A DNA stretch of 40,718 bases, from assembly GCA_011391595.1 (NCBI GenBank), contig JAABQG010000033.1, positions 1 through 40,718 of the forward strand. The letters are read 5' to 3'. Each line of letters begins with the position of its first letter. The stretch's first letter is position 1. Source of the DNA: Hydrogenophaga sp. GTDB lineage: Bacteria; Pseudomonadota; Gammaproteobacteria; Burkholderiales; Burkholderiaceae_C. The position numbers and the translations under genes were made by a program. A model generated the notes under the pieces. That model searched no databases. It was not told the origin of the DNA and worked only from the letters and a program-made list of their open reading frames with translations. Shown here piece after piece: positions 19,898 to 28,420 of the stretch.

Positions 19898-21016
19898 TCA
19901 GGCGCGGCTCAGCAGCGCCGCCACGTGGTCGCCGATCGCCAGGCAACTGGTCAGCCCCGGCGACTCGATGCCGAACAGGTTGACCAGCCCCGGCACGCCG
20001 TGGTCGGCGGGGCCCTGGATCAGGAAGTCGGCCGCGGGCTCGTCGGGGCCGCTGATCTTTGGCCGGATGCCGGCATAGCCGGGAACCAGCGCGCCGTCGG
20101 GCAAGGCCGGCCAGTACTTGCGCACCTCAGCGTAGAACGCGTCGCCGCGCGCCGGGTCCACCACCAGATCCTCGGCCCACGCAACCCACTGCACATCCGG
20201 CCCGAACTTGGCCTGGCCGCCCAGGTCGATCGTCAGGTGCACACCCAGCCCGGCGGCCTCGGGCACGGGGTAGATCAGTCGACCGAAGGGTGAACGCCCC
20301 GACAGCGTGAAGTAGCTGCCCTTCGCGAAGTACGCCGGCGGTACCTGGCGCGGATCCAGCCCCTCAAAGCGCCGCGCCAGCGCCGGCGCATGCAGTCCGG
20401 CGGCGTTGACCACCGTGTTTGCGGCCAGCTCTGTGCCGTCATCCGCTACAACAACAATAGCTGCTTGCGACCGTTTGACGCTGGGAAAGACCCGATTTAT
20501 TGCCGATTTCAGGGCCAGCAGGCCGCCCGCGTGCTCCAGATCGCCCAGCAGGGCCAGCATCAGAGCGTGGCTGTCCACGATGCCGGTGCTGGGCGACTGT
20601 ACCGCCGCCACGCAGGCCAGTCGGGGCTCGAGCGCACGGGCCTGTTCGCCGCTGATCAAGCTCAGGTCGTTCACCCCGTTGGCCACGCCCTGGGCCATGA
20701 TCCGGTGCAGATAGGCCACCTGGGCCTCGCTCGTCGCCACGATCAGCTTGCCGCAGCGCTGGTGGCCGATGCCGCGCTCGGCGCAGTAGGCATAGAGCTG
20801 GTCGCGCCCCTGAACGCACAGCCGCGCCTTCAGCGAGCCCTGCGGATAGTACAGGCCGGCATGGATCACTTCGCTGTTGCGCGAACTGGTGCCGGTGCCG
20901 ATGGCATCGGCCGCTTCCAGCAGCATCACTTCGCGCCCTTGGAGGGCCAGCGCCCGCGCCACGGCCAGGCCCACCACGCCCGCGCCGATCACCACCACAT
21001 CGACCCGATCCATCAC
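19898..21016 (-). CDS. FAD-dependent oxidoreductase, L-2-hydroxyglutarate oxidase (LhgO)-like, with an in-frame repeat
   Basis: 372 residues. The N-terminal FAD-binding motif [14 protein letters not shown] and the DAO-family segments [36 protein letters not shown] and the C-terminal [20 protein letters not shown] match the LhgO group, which oxidises L-2-hydroxyglutarate to 2-oxoglutarate. Substrate is inferred from family resemblance only; the neighbours do not confirm it. Around the middle, [20 protein letters not shown] is encoded by an interspersed repeat and lies in a surface strand-loop where the family is variable. The frame is intact. The gene starts with two consecutive ATG codons; either may be used. 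Confidence 0.85.
   Translation of the reverse strand: MMDRVDVVVIGAGVVGLAVARALALQGREVMLLEAADAIGTGTSSRNSEVIHAGLYYPQGSLKARLCVQGRDQLYAYCAERGIGHQRCGKLIVATSEAQVAYLHRIMAQGVANGVNDLSLISGEQARALEPRLACVAAVQSPSTGIVDSHALMLALLGDLEHAGGLLALKSAINRVFPSVKRSQAAIVVVADDGTELAANTVVNAAGLHAPALARRFEGLDPRQVPPAYFAKGSYFTLSGRSPFGRLIYPVPEAAGLGVHLTIDLGGQAKFGPDVQWVAWAEDLVVDPARGDAFYAEVRKYWPALPDGALVPGYAGIRPKISGPDEPAADFLIQGPADHGVPGLVNLFGIESPGLTSCLAIGDHVAALLSRA
20445..20512 (+). repeat. ATAGC/GACC/ACGCTGG interspersed repeat, copy 4 (inside the LhgO-like gene)
   Basis: Core 20457-20484: ATAGC, TGCTTGC, GACC, 5 nt, ACGCTGG, preceded by GCTACAACAACA and followed by GAAAGACCCGATTT. Host reads it on the opposite strand in the same frame as in nad[12 protein letters not shown]. 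Confidence 0.85.
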
Positions 21017-21103
21017 TTCCCGCCTTTCAGTGGAGCCCGCTGGCGCCCGGGCTCATAACAGCCTCGCGAACCGTTCGATTCCGCCGTGAGCCACGGCGCA
21101 GCC

Positions 21104-21949
21104 TCAAAGCGTGCGCGGATCGGTCTGCAGCAGCCGATCCACCAGAGAGCGCAGATCGGCCTGCAGCGGCGCAAACCCGTCGGTCATGGCCAGCGTCGCC
21201 TCGTCCATGTAGAGCTTGCGGTTGATCTCAAGCTGCAAGCTGTGACGGTGCTCGGCGGGTCGCCCGTATCGCCGCACCAGTTCCACACCCTTGTACGGGT
21301 GGTTGTATTCGACGCGGTACCCCAGAGCACGCAGATGATCGCAAACCAGCCGCGCCAACGCCTCGCTGGACGTGGTGGCATCGCGGTTGCCCACCACGAA
21401 GTCCGCGTGCACCAGGCCGGGAAAATCGGTGGCATGGCTGGCTGCCACGGCGGGCATCGAGTGGCAGTTGACGTGGATGCTGTAGCCATGGCGAGCATGC
21501 GCCGCATCAATGGCCTGCTCCACGGCGGCATGGTAGGGCTGCCAGCAGTTCTGGATGCGCGCGTGGACCTCCGCCACACCCAGCTTGCGGTCGTACAGCG
21601 CCACGCCATCGTCGGTGCAGCGCCAGATGAGGCCTTTGCCCAGGCGCACTTTCGACAGCACGGCTGGGTCGGTGGCCACCGGCGCGGGCCACGGGCCGTC
21701 CAGCATCGTCACGTCCACCTCGCTGGTGTCGCGGTTTGCGTCCAGGTAGCTGCGCGGGAAGTGCGCCTCGATCCAGGCCACACCCATCGCGGGCGCAAAG
21801 CGGTAGAGCTTCTCGACATGGGTGTCCTCGGCGCGACGCAAGGTCGCACGGTCGCACACGGTGCCAAAGTCGTCCGGGTAGTCGGTGCCGCTGTGCGGCG
21901 AATCAAGCACCAGGGGCGCGGTGCCAGGCAGATAGGTCACGAAGGGCAT
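21104..21949 (-). CDS. N-formylglutamate amidohydrolase family protein
   Basis: 281 residues from the ATG at 21949 (MPFVTYLPG). The family signs are LVLDSPHSGTDYP near the N-terminus, LYRFAPAMGVAWIEAHFPRSYLDANRD, a metal-binding NCHSMPAV and the C-terminal LQLEINRKLYMDE. The HutG type hydrolyses N-formyl-L-glutamate to glutamate and formate, the last step of one histidine breakdown route. No hut genes are nearby, so it may act on another N-formyl amino acid, and no symbol is given. The open frame upstream of 21949 overlaps the promoter region shared with the divergent SDR gene. Confidence 0.87.
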   Translation of the reverse strand: MPFVTYLPGTAPLVLDSPHSGTDYPDDFGTVCDRATLRRAEDTHVEKLYRFAPAMGVAWIEAHFPRSYLDANRDTSEVDVTMLDGPWPAPVATDPAVLSKVRLGKGLIWRCTDDGVALYDRKLGVAEVHARIQNCWQPYHAAVEQAIDAAHARHGYSIHVNCHSMPAVAASHATDFPGLVHADFVVGNRDATTSSEALARLVCDHLRALGYRVEYNHPYKGVELVRRYGRPAEHRHSLQLEINRKLYMDEATLAMTDGFAPLQADLRSLVDRLLQTDPRTL

Positions 21950-22038
21950 GCAGCCATTGTGACGCAAGCACGACAGCCCGGCCACCCGACGCACGGCACA
22001 CTGGCGGCTTTTCCCACGCACTATATTCTGGAGGCTCC

Positions 22039-22800
22039 ATGGATCTGTTCAACCTCAAAGGCAAGGTCGCCATCGTGACCGGCTCAAGCCGCGGCATCGG
22101 CCGCTCGATTGCCATCCAGCTGGCCAAAGCCGGCGCCAAAGTCGTGATTTCGAGCCGCAAGCTGGCCGCCTGCGAGGACGTCGTGCAGACCATCCGCGAC
22201 GCCGGGGGCGAGGCCATGGCGATCGCAGCCAACATCTCTGACAAGGCCCAGGTCGAGGCGCTGGTGGCCGAGACCCGCGCGGCCTGGGGCGGCATCGACA
22301 TCATGGTCTGCAACGCGGCCACCAACCCCTACTACGGCCCGATGACCGGCATGAGCGACGAGGTGTTCGACAAGATCATGCGCAACAACGTGCTGTCCAA
22401 CGCCTGGCTGTGCAACCTGGCCTACCCGGACATGAAGGCGAAGAAGGACGGCGCGATCGTCATCGTCTCGTCGATCGGCGGCCTGCACGGCTCCTCGGTG
22501 ATCGGCGCCTACAACATCTCCAAGGCCGCCGACATGCAGCTGGCGCGCAACCTGGCCGTGGAATGGGGTCCGGACAACATCCGGGTGAACTGCATTGCAC
22601 CGGGCCTGATCCGCACCGACTTCGCCCGGGCCCTGCACGAGAATCCGGTGCTCAAGGCCAAGGTCGAGGGCGAAACGCCCTTGCGCCGCATCGGCGAGCC
22701 GGACGACATCGGTGGCATCGCGGTGCTGCTGGCCAGCGCGGCCGGCCAGTACATCACCGGGCAGACGATCGTGGCCGATGGCGGGATGATGATCCGCTGA
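22039..22800 (+). CDS. Short-chain dehydrogenase/reductase (SDR)
   Basis: 253 residues; GGAGG 4 nt before the ATG fixes the start. The classical SDR set is complete: nucleotide motif TGSSRGIGRSIA (14-25), CNAA (91-94) in place of NNAG, catalytic serine in VSSIGG, YxxxK at 158/162 (YNISK) and the IRVNCIAPGLIRTDFA segment. It probably uses NAD(P)H on a 3-oxoacyl or similar substrate; in related bacteria close homologues are labelled DHRS4-like or 3-oxoacyl reductases. The neighbours give no substrate. It is divergent from the amidohydrolase and convergent with talB; the 128 nt after it show no clear terminator. Confidence 0.9.
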   Translation: MDLFNLKGKVAIVTGSSRGIGRSIAIQLAKAGAKVVISSRKLAACEDVVQTIRDAGGEAMAIAANISDKAQVEALVAETRAAWGGIDIMVCNAATNPYYGPMTGMSDEVFDKIMRNNVLSNAWLCNLAYPDMKAKKDGAIVIVSSIGGLHGSSVIGAYNISKAADMQLARNLAVEWGPDNIRVNCIAPGLIRTDFARALHENPVLKAKVEGETPLRRIGEPDDIGGIAVLLASAAGQYITGQTIVADGGMMIR

Positions 22801-22928
22801 TCGCTCGCCAGAATCACCTGATCAAGCCGACAAATTCTGTCTGATGATCCCAATGAACCACAGCGACTGATCAGCGATGGTCAGGTTGTCAGGATGCGGT
22901 GGCCCACCGAAGGCTCGGCCCATTTCGG

Positions 22929-23879
22929 TCACCCGGCTGCCAGCAGAAGTTGATCCAGTTTTTCGGCATCCAAACAAAACGCTCGGATGCCTTCCGCCAG
23001 TTTCTCGTTCGCCATGGCATCCTCGTTCAGGGCAAAGCGGAACCCGGCCTCGTCATAGCTCACCGGCTGCAGATCAAGCATTCGGGCGGCGGCCGCATCC
23101 AGCGCACGGCTCAGAGGCGCCCGAGTAGCGGCCAGGGTGGCCAGCAAATCCGGGCTGATGGTCAACAAATCGCAACCGGCGAGCGCCGTGATCTGACCCA
23201 CGTTGCGAAAGCTCGCCCCCATGACTTCAGTGGCGATGCCCCTGTTCTTGTAGTAGTTGAATATCTGCTGTACCGACCTGACGCCTGGATCCTTGGCACC
23301 GGCGTTGTCGGCCTCCACCCAAGTGGGGCCAGCGGCCTTCTTGTACCAGTCATAGATACGCCCGACGAACGGCGAGATCAGCTGCACTTTGGCCTGACCG
23401 CAAGCCACAGCCTGGCAAAAAGAGAACAACAAGGTCAGATTGGTGTGAATGCCGCGGCGCTCAAGCTGTGCTGCGGCTTGAATGCCTTCCCAGGTGGCCG
23501 CCACCTTGACCAGCACCCTGGCACTCTGGATCCCCTGCGCCTGGTAAAGCGCGATCAGGCGTTCAGCCCGTGCGACGGTTGCCCCTGTATCAAAACTCAA
23601 GCGGGCATCGACCTCGGTCGACACCCGTCCGGGAATGAGTGCCAGAATTTCGCATCCAAAACGAACCAGCAGGCGATCGATGAGTTCGTCCAGCGGTCGA
23701 TCGCCGTGCCGGGCCACCGTGTCGGTCAGCAGGGACTTGTATTCCGGCTTCTGCACTGCCTTCAGGATCAGGGAGGGATTGGTGGTGGCATCTTGCGGCA
23801 AATAGGCACCGATCTGCCGGAAGTCGCCCGTATCGGCGACAACGGTGGTGAACTGTTTGAGTGCGTCAAGTTGATTCAT
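22929..23879 (-). CDS. tal: Transaldolase
   Basis: 316 residues, TalB type. It transfers a dihydroxyacetone unit between sedoheptulose-7-phosphate and glyceraldehyde-3-phosphate in the non-oxidative pentose phosphate pathway. [12 protein letters not shown] near the N-terminus is the family signature, and [11 protein letters not shown] carries the Schiff-base lysine (K125). [27 protein letters not shown] and GASFRN follow in the expected order. The two arms of the barrel are complete. Transcribed alone, with a 331-nt region upstream before phaB. Confidence 0.96.
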   Translation of the reverse strand: MNQLDALKQFTTVVADTGDFRQIGAYLPQDATTNPSLILKAVQKPEYKSLLTDTVARHGDRPLDELIDRLLVRFGCEILALIPGRVSTEVDARLSFDTGATVARAERLIALYQAQGIQSARVLVKVAATWEGIQAAAQLERRGIHTNLTLLFSFCQAVACGQAKVQLISPFVGRIYDWYKKAAGPTWVEADNAGAKDPGVRSVQQIFNYYKNRGIATEVMGASFRNVGQITALAGCDLLTISPDLLATLAATRAPLSRALDAAAARMLDLQPVSYDEAGFRFALNEDAMANEKLAEGIRAFCLDAEKLDQLLLAAG

Positions 23880-24210
23880 GAAGTTGAAATGAACAGTGTG
23901 TTTGGGGGGGGTTGAAGGTGCATTCAGCGCACGACGCGAAGCAAGCCAAACCTGATCAGAGTCTGTGATTTTGCCTCGTCCTTGAACGCCGCCAGGACAT
24001 TTTGGACTGCGGCGCTATCCGCACGCCAATGCAACTGACCGCAACGGCCGACCAGACCGAAATCGTCAGGAAAGCGGCCTTCAGTTCGCGTCCCTTACGG
24101 GCGGTTGCGATGGCGCAGTCCCTGCACCTGGCAAAAAAAAGCCCCACAGCGTGGGGCTCTGGATCTGTGAACCGAGGCGCCTTGCGAAGATGCGCATCGA
24201 TCGAACCACG
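23880..24210. other. Intergenic region between talB-type gene and phaB
   Basis: 331 nt. It holds the phaB terminator (24131-24158) and must hold the tal promoter, though no good -35/-10 pair stands out. A run of eight G (23903-23910 region) lies just before the tal start. Short open frames here have no coding character. Confidence 0.5.
24131..24158 (-). terminator. Rho-independent terminator of the phaCAB operon
   Basis: 8-bp stem AGCCCCAC / GTGGGGCT with a 3-nt loop, followed on the minus strand by eight T. It lies about 53 nt after the phaB stop. Confidence 0.92.
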
Positions 24211-24948
24211 TCAGCCCATGTGCAGGCCGCCGTTGACCGAGAAGTCGGCGCCGGTGGCATAGCCACCTTCGTCGGACGCCAGCCAGGCGATGATGGAGGC
24301 GATCTCGCTGGGCTCGCCCAGGCGCTTGACCGGCACCGTGGCGATGATCTGGGCCAGCACGTCATGGCGGATCGCCTTGACCATGTCGGTGCCGATATAC
24401 CCGGGGCTCACGGTGTTGACCGTCACGCCCTTGTTGGCCAGCTCCTGCGCGAGCGCCATGGAAAAACCGTGCATGCCGGCCTTGGCCGCCGAGTAGTTGG
24501 TCTGGCCGGCCTGGCCCTTGTTGCCATTGACCGATGAAATCTGGATGATGCGGCCCCACCCTTTTTGCACCATCTCCGGCACAACCTGCTTGGTCACGTT
24601 GAACATGCTGTTGAGGTTGGTGTCAATGACTTCGTCCCAATCTTCGCGCGACATCTTCAGGAACATGCGGTCGCGCGTGATGCCGGCGTTGTTGACCAGC
24701 ACGTCGATCGGGCCGTGTTCTGCCTTGGCCTTGCTGAAAGCCTCCACGGTGGAGTCCCAGCTGCCGACGTTGCCGACCGAGGCGTAAAACGTATAGCCTT
24801 CGGCGGCCTGCTCGGCGAGCCACTTGGCGTGGTCGCGCGTGGGGCCGCAGCCGGCGATGACCTTGAAGCCGTCCTTGTGCAGGCGCTGGCAGATGGCGGT
24901 TCCGATGCCACCCATGCCGCCGGTGACGTACGCTACTTTTTGATTCAT
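24211..24948 (-). CDS. phaB: Acetoacetyl-CoA reductase
   Basis: 245 residues, an SDR that reduces acetoacetyl-CoA to (R)-3-hydroxybutyryl-CoA, mostly with NADPH. The start MNQKVAYVTGGMGGIGTAIC, the NNAG motif (86-89), serines 138-139 and YSAAK (152-156) are all present. VNTVSPGYIGTDMVKA and the end NGGLHMG are typical of PhaB rather than FabG. It is third in phaC-phaA-phaB, 80 nt after phaA, with its own terminator, and supplies the monomer for PhaC. Confidence 0.96.
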   Translation of the reverse strand: MNQKVAYVTGGMGGIGTAICQRLHKDGFKVIAGCGPTRDHAKWLAEQAAEGYTFYASVGNVGSWDSTVEAFSKAKAEHGPIDVLVNNAGITRDRMFLKMSREDWDEVIDTNLNSMFNVTKQVVPEMVQKGWGRIIQISSVNGNKGQAGQTNYSAAKAGMHGFSMALAQELANKGVTVNTVSPGYIGTDMVKAIRHDVLAQIIATVPVKRLGEPSEIASIIAWLASDEGGYATGADFSVNGGLHMG

Positions 24949-25028
24949 GACTTGCTCCTCTGTTTTCTACAAAAATGATATCTGGTCGCACCCGCATACC
25001 GGGCGCCGCCCGCATTGTTAACCCTAAC

Positions 25029-26207
25029 TCAGCGCTCCAGTGCGAGGGAAACCCCCATGCCGCCGCCAATGCACAGCGCGGCCAGGCCCTTCTTCGCGTC
25101 GCGGCGTTGCATCTCGTGCAGCAGCGTGACCAGAATGCGGCAGCCGGAGGCGCCGATCGGGTGCCCGATGGCGATGGCGCCACCGTTCACGTTCACCTTG
25201 GCCGGATCGATGGCCAGTTCCTTGTTCACGGCACAGGCCTGCGCAGCAAAGGCTTCGTTGAGTTCGAACAAATCCACATCCGCAACATTCCAGCCCGCGC
25301 GCGTCAGCGCCTTGCGCGACGCCGACACCGGGCCCATGCCCATGATTGCGGGGTCCAGTCCACTGGTTCCGAAGGCGGCGATGCGTGCCAGAGGCTTCAG
25401 GCCCAGAGCGGCGGCCTTCTTCGCCGTCATCACGACCACGGCGGCTGCGCCATCATTGATGCCCGAGGCGTTGCCCGCGGTCACGCTGCCCGTCTTGTCA
25501 AAGGCCGGGCGCAGGCCCGCCAGGGCTTCTGCACTGGTCTTCTTGTTGATGAATTCGTCGGCATTGAAGAGGATCGGGTCGCCCTTCTTCTGGGCCAGCG
25601 AGACGGTGACGATTTCGTCGTTGAATCGCCCGGCGGCCTGGGCCGCGGCGGCCTTGGTCTGGCTGGCCAGCGCCAGTGCATCCTGCATGTCGCGGCTGAT
25701 ACCATAGGCCTTGGCCACGTTCTCGGCGGTCACGCCCATGTGGTACTGGTTGTAAACGTCCCAAAGGCCGTCAACGATCATCGAGTCGATCATCTTCCAG
25801 TCGCCCATGCGCTGGCCGTCACGCGAACCCAGCAGCACATGCGGGCTGGCGCTCATGTTTTCCTGGCCACCAGCCACCACGATCTCGCTGTCGCCCCAGG
25901 CCACCGCCTGTGCGGCCAGCATGACGGCCTTCAGGCCGGAGCCGCACACCGCATTGATGGTCAGCGCCGGGGTTTCCCGGGCGACGCCCGCCTTCAAGGC
26001 CGCCTGGCGGGCAGGATTTTGTCCGGCCCCCGCCGCCAGCACCTGGCCCATGATGACTTCGCCGACCTGGTCCAGCCCGACGTTGGCACGGGCCAGCGCC
26101 TCACGGATCACGATGGCGCCGAGCTCGGTGGCCGGCGTCTTGGCGAGCGCGCCGCCAAACTTGCCGACGGCGGTGCGTGCGGCTGAAACGATAACGATGT
26201 CTTCCAT
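25029..26207 (-). CDS. phaA: Acetyl-CoA acetyltransferase (beta-ketothiolase)
   Basis: 392 residues, a biosynthetic thiolase joining two acetyl-CoA into acetoacetyl-CoA. The acyl-enzyme cysteine is C88 in NAVCGSGLKAV. The catalytic histidine is in NGGAIAIGHPIGASG and the second cysteine in ALCIGGGMGVSLA. It lies 34 nt after phaC, so it is probably co-transcribed. Together with phaB it forms the monomer-supply branch of polyhydroxybutyrate synthesis. Confidence 0.96.
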   Translation of the reverse strand: MEDIVIVSAARTAVGKFGGALAKTPATELGAIVIREALARANVGLDQVGEVIMGQVLAAGAGQNPARQAALKAGVARETPALTINAVCGSGLKAVMLAAQAVAWGDSEIVVAGGQENMSASPHVLLGSRDGQRMGDWKMIDSMIVDGLWDVYNQYHMGVTAENVAKAYGISRDMQDALALASQTKAAAAQAAGRFNDEIVTVSLAQKKGDPILFNADEFINKKTSAEALAGLRPAFDKTGSVTAGNASGINDGAAAVVVMTAKKAAALGLKPLARIAAFGTSGLDPAIMGMGPVSASRKALTRAGWNVADVDLFELNEAFAAQACAVNKELAIDPAKVNVNGGAIAIGHPIGASGCRILVTLLHEMQRRDAKKGLAALCIGGGMGVSLALER

Positions 26208-26241
26208 TTTTTCAGTCTCCAGTTAAGTCAATCTCTTGATT

Positions 26242-27975
26242 TCAGGCCTTGGCCTTGACATAGCGGCCGGGCGCGGGCTCGATCGCCTTGTACTTTGTGC
26301 CTTTGCCGTAGCCTTTGGGCGCGGCAACCTGCTTGCCCGCATGGCCCTTGAGCCAGTTGGACCAGTCGGTCCACCAGCTGCCCGGCGCTTCCGTGGCGCC
26401 GGCAATCCACTCGCTGGCGGTCTTCGGGAACTTGCCGTCTTCGCGCGTCCAGTGGCTGCGCTTCTTGGCGGCTGGCGGGTTGATCACGCCGGCGATATGG
26501 CCCGAGGCCCCCATGACGAAGCGCTTCTTGCCCGGGAAGACCTGGGTGGAACCGTAGGAGCCGCCAATGGGAACGATGTGGTCTTCACGCGAGCCGTAGA
26601 TGTACATCGGCAGATCGACCTTGTTCAGGTCGACCTTGACGCCGCAGACCGTGGCCCGCCCGGGCTTGACCAGGTTGTTCTCGAGGTAGGTGTTGCGCAG
26701 GTACCAGGCGTACCAGGGGCCCGGCAGATTGGTGCTGTCGCTGTTCCAGTAAAGCAGGTCGAACGGGGGCGGGGTTTCACCCTTGAGGTAGTTGCCCACC
26801 ACGTAGTTCCAGACCAAGTCGTTCGGGCGCAGGAAACTGAAGGTGGACGAAAGGTCCTGGCCCTTGAGCAGACCACCCTTGCCCATCTGCATTTCGCGGT
26901 ACTTGACGAAGTTGTCGTCAATGAACACATCCAGAATACCGGTGTCGGTGAAGTCCACCAGCGTGGTCAGCAGCGTCGCGCTGGCGGCCGGTTTTTCGCC
27001 CCGCTCGGCCAGCACTGCGAGCGCCGTGCTCAGGATGGTGCCGCCGACGCAGAAACCCAGCGTGTTGATCTTTTCGCTGCCCGTGATGTCCTGAACCGTG
27101 TGGATCGCCTTGATGGCCGCGTCCTCGATATAGTCGTCCCAGGTCTTGCCGGCCATCGACTTGTCGGGATTGCGCCAGCTCACCACAAACGTGCGATGCC
27201 CCTGGGAAACCGCGTAACGGATCACCGAATTCTCGGGCTGCAGGTCCAGGATGTAGTACTTGTTGATGCAGGGCGGTATGAGCAGAAAGGGTTTCTCGTA
27301 CACCTTGGCTGTCAGCGGCTTGTATTCGATCAGCTGGAACAGTTCGTTCTCGAACACCACGGCACCTTCGGTCGTGGCGACGTTGCGGCCGACCTCGAAG
27401 AGGCTCTCGTCGGTCATGGAAACATGACCCAGCTTGATGTCGTTCAGCAGGTTCTGCATGCCCTTGGCAATGCTCTCACCTTTGGTGTCGATGGCCTTTT
27501 TCTGCGCATCGGCGTTCATGGCCAGGAAGTTGCTGGGTGCCGACGCGGCCATCCATTGCTCCACGGCAAACCGGATGCGGTTTTTCGTCTTGGCATCGCC
27601 CTCCACCGCTTCGGCGAGCCCCATGAGGGTGCGGGAATTGAGCAAATAGGTCGCGGCTGAAAAAGCCGCCATCGGGTTGCTGCCCCAGGCTTCGGCGGAA
27701 AAGCGGCGATCCTTGACCACCGGCGCTCCTTCGAGCCCCTGACTCCACAGCTCGGAGGCCTCCTTCAGGTATTGTTGCTGAAGTTCCTGCAGGCGTGCGG
27801 GCGACAACTGGACCTTAGGCGCACCCGGGAGCTTTGCCATCGCTGCCCCATCGGGCTGCAGGCCGCCCAGATCCATGTTCTGAAAGGACTGGAAGGCGTT
27901 CTTCCAGCTTTCGGCCATACTTTGCTGGAATTGCTCAGTGACTTGCGGCCAGATCTCGGTAGGTTCCACGTTCAT
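26242..27975 (-). CDS. phaC: Class I poly(3-hydroxyalkanoate) synthase
   Basis: 577 residues, class I length. The alpha/beta-hydrolase core has the lipase-like box GFCVGG with nucleophile C309. The general-base histidine is near GASGHIAGVINPP, and an Asp lies in LYWNSDSTNLPG or the following core. The N-terminal ~200 residues form the dimerisation domain typical of PhaC. It polymerises (R)-3-hydroxybutyryl-CoA on the surface of storage granules. It heads phaC-phaA-phaB, and its divergent upstream region holds a 15-nt palindrome. No phaR or phasin gene is in the window. Confidence 0.96.
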   Translation of the reverse strand: MNVEPTEIWPQVTEQFQQSMAESWKNAFQSFQNMDLGGLQPDGAAMAKLPGAPKVQLSPARLQELQQQYLKEASELWSQGLEGAPVVKDRRFSAEAWGSNPMAAFSAATYLLNSRTLMGLAEAVEGDAKTKNRIRFAVEQWMAASAPSNFLAMNADAQKKAIDTKGESIAKGMQNLLNDIKLGHVSMTDESLFEVGRNVATTEGAVVFENELFQLIEYKPLTAKVYEKPFLLIPPCINKYYILDLQPENSVIRYAVSQGHRTFVVSWRNPDKSMAGKTWDDYIEDAAIKAIHTVQDITGSEKINTLGFCVGGTILSTALAVLAERGEKPAASATLLTTLVDFTDTGILDVFIDDNFVKYREMQMGKGGLLKGQDLSSTFSFLRPNDLVWNYVVGNYLKGETPPPFDLLYWNSDSTNLPGPWYAWYLRNTYLENNLVKPGRATVCGVKVDLNKVDLPMYIYGSREDHIVPIGGSYGSTQVFPGKKRFVMGASGHIAGVINPPAAKKRSHWTREDGKFPKTASEWIAGATEAPGSWWTDWSNWLKGHAGKQVAAPKGYGKGTKYKAIEPAPGRYVKAKA

Positions 27976-28011
27976 GCTGTCTCCAAGTGCGTTCGAATTA
28001 TTGGTAAAAAC

Positions 28012-28026
28012 CCTGAGTATCTCAGG
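28012..28026. promoter_or_regulatory. Palindrome in the phaC divergent promoter region
   Basis: CCTGAG-TAT-CTCAGG, perfect 6-bp arms, 36 nt upstream of the phaC start and 47 nt upstream of the divergent small membrane protein gene. It is a plausible operator for a dimeric regulator; the binding protein is unknown. Confidence 0.4.
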
Positions 28027-28073
28027 ACTACCCCTTCAATATTCTGACATTTCGCTCATAAGCCTTTTACTCC

Positions 28074-28370
28074 ATGTACATCGTTCCCATCGCCTGGTTG
28101 TATGTCGCGCTCATGATGGCAGTGGCCGAGGCCACGAACACCACCGGCACTGTGCTGGGCGGCATCATCACCTTCCTGCTGTACGGACTTGCCCCGGTGG
28201 CACTGGTCGTCTACCTGATGGGCGCGCCGGCGCGGCGCAAGGCGATCAAGGTGCGGGAGAAGGCAGAGTTGGAGCGGCGACACGCAGAAGCAGCCCAGGC
28301 CACCGTTGAAGACACGCCAAAGTCGGCCGCGCCCGGGCCCATTGCGAACCCTGCGCAAGAAGATCGTTGA
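28074..28370 (+). CDS. Small membrane protein of unknown function, divergent from phaC
   Basis: 98 residues. Two hydrophobic segments (about residues 3-18 and 26-50, the second being GTVLGGIITFLLYGLAPVALVVYL) are followed by a charged tail from RRKAIKVREKAELERRHAEAA, which should be cytoplasmic. No known domain is recognised. Its place back-to-back with phaC across a 98-nt region with a shared palindrome hints at common control, but nothing in the sequence shows a role in storage-polymer metabolism. Codon use is like that of its neighbours, and it is probably a real gene. Confidence 0.65.
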   Translation: MYIVPIAWLYVALMMAVAEATNTTGTVLGGIITFLLYGLAPVALVVYLMGAPARRKAIKVREKAELERRHAEAAQATVEDTPKSAAPGPIANPAQEDR

Positions 28371-28420
28371 CGGACGAATCAAGCTCCCCCCCGTGCCAGG
28401 CGGCCGAAACCCGAAGTCGG

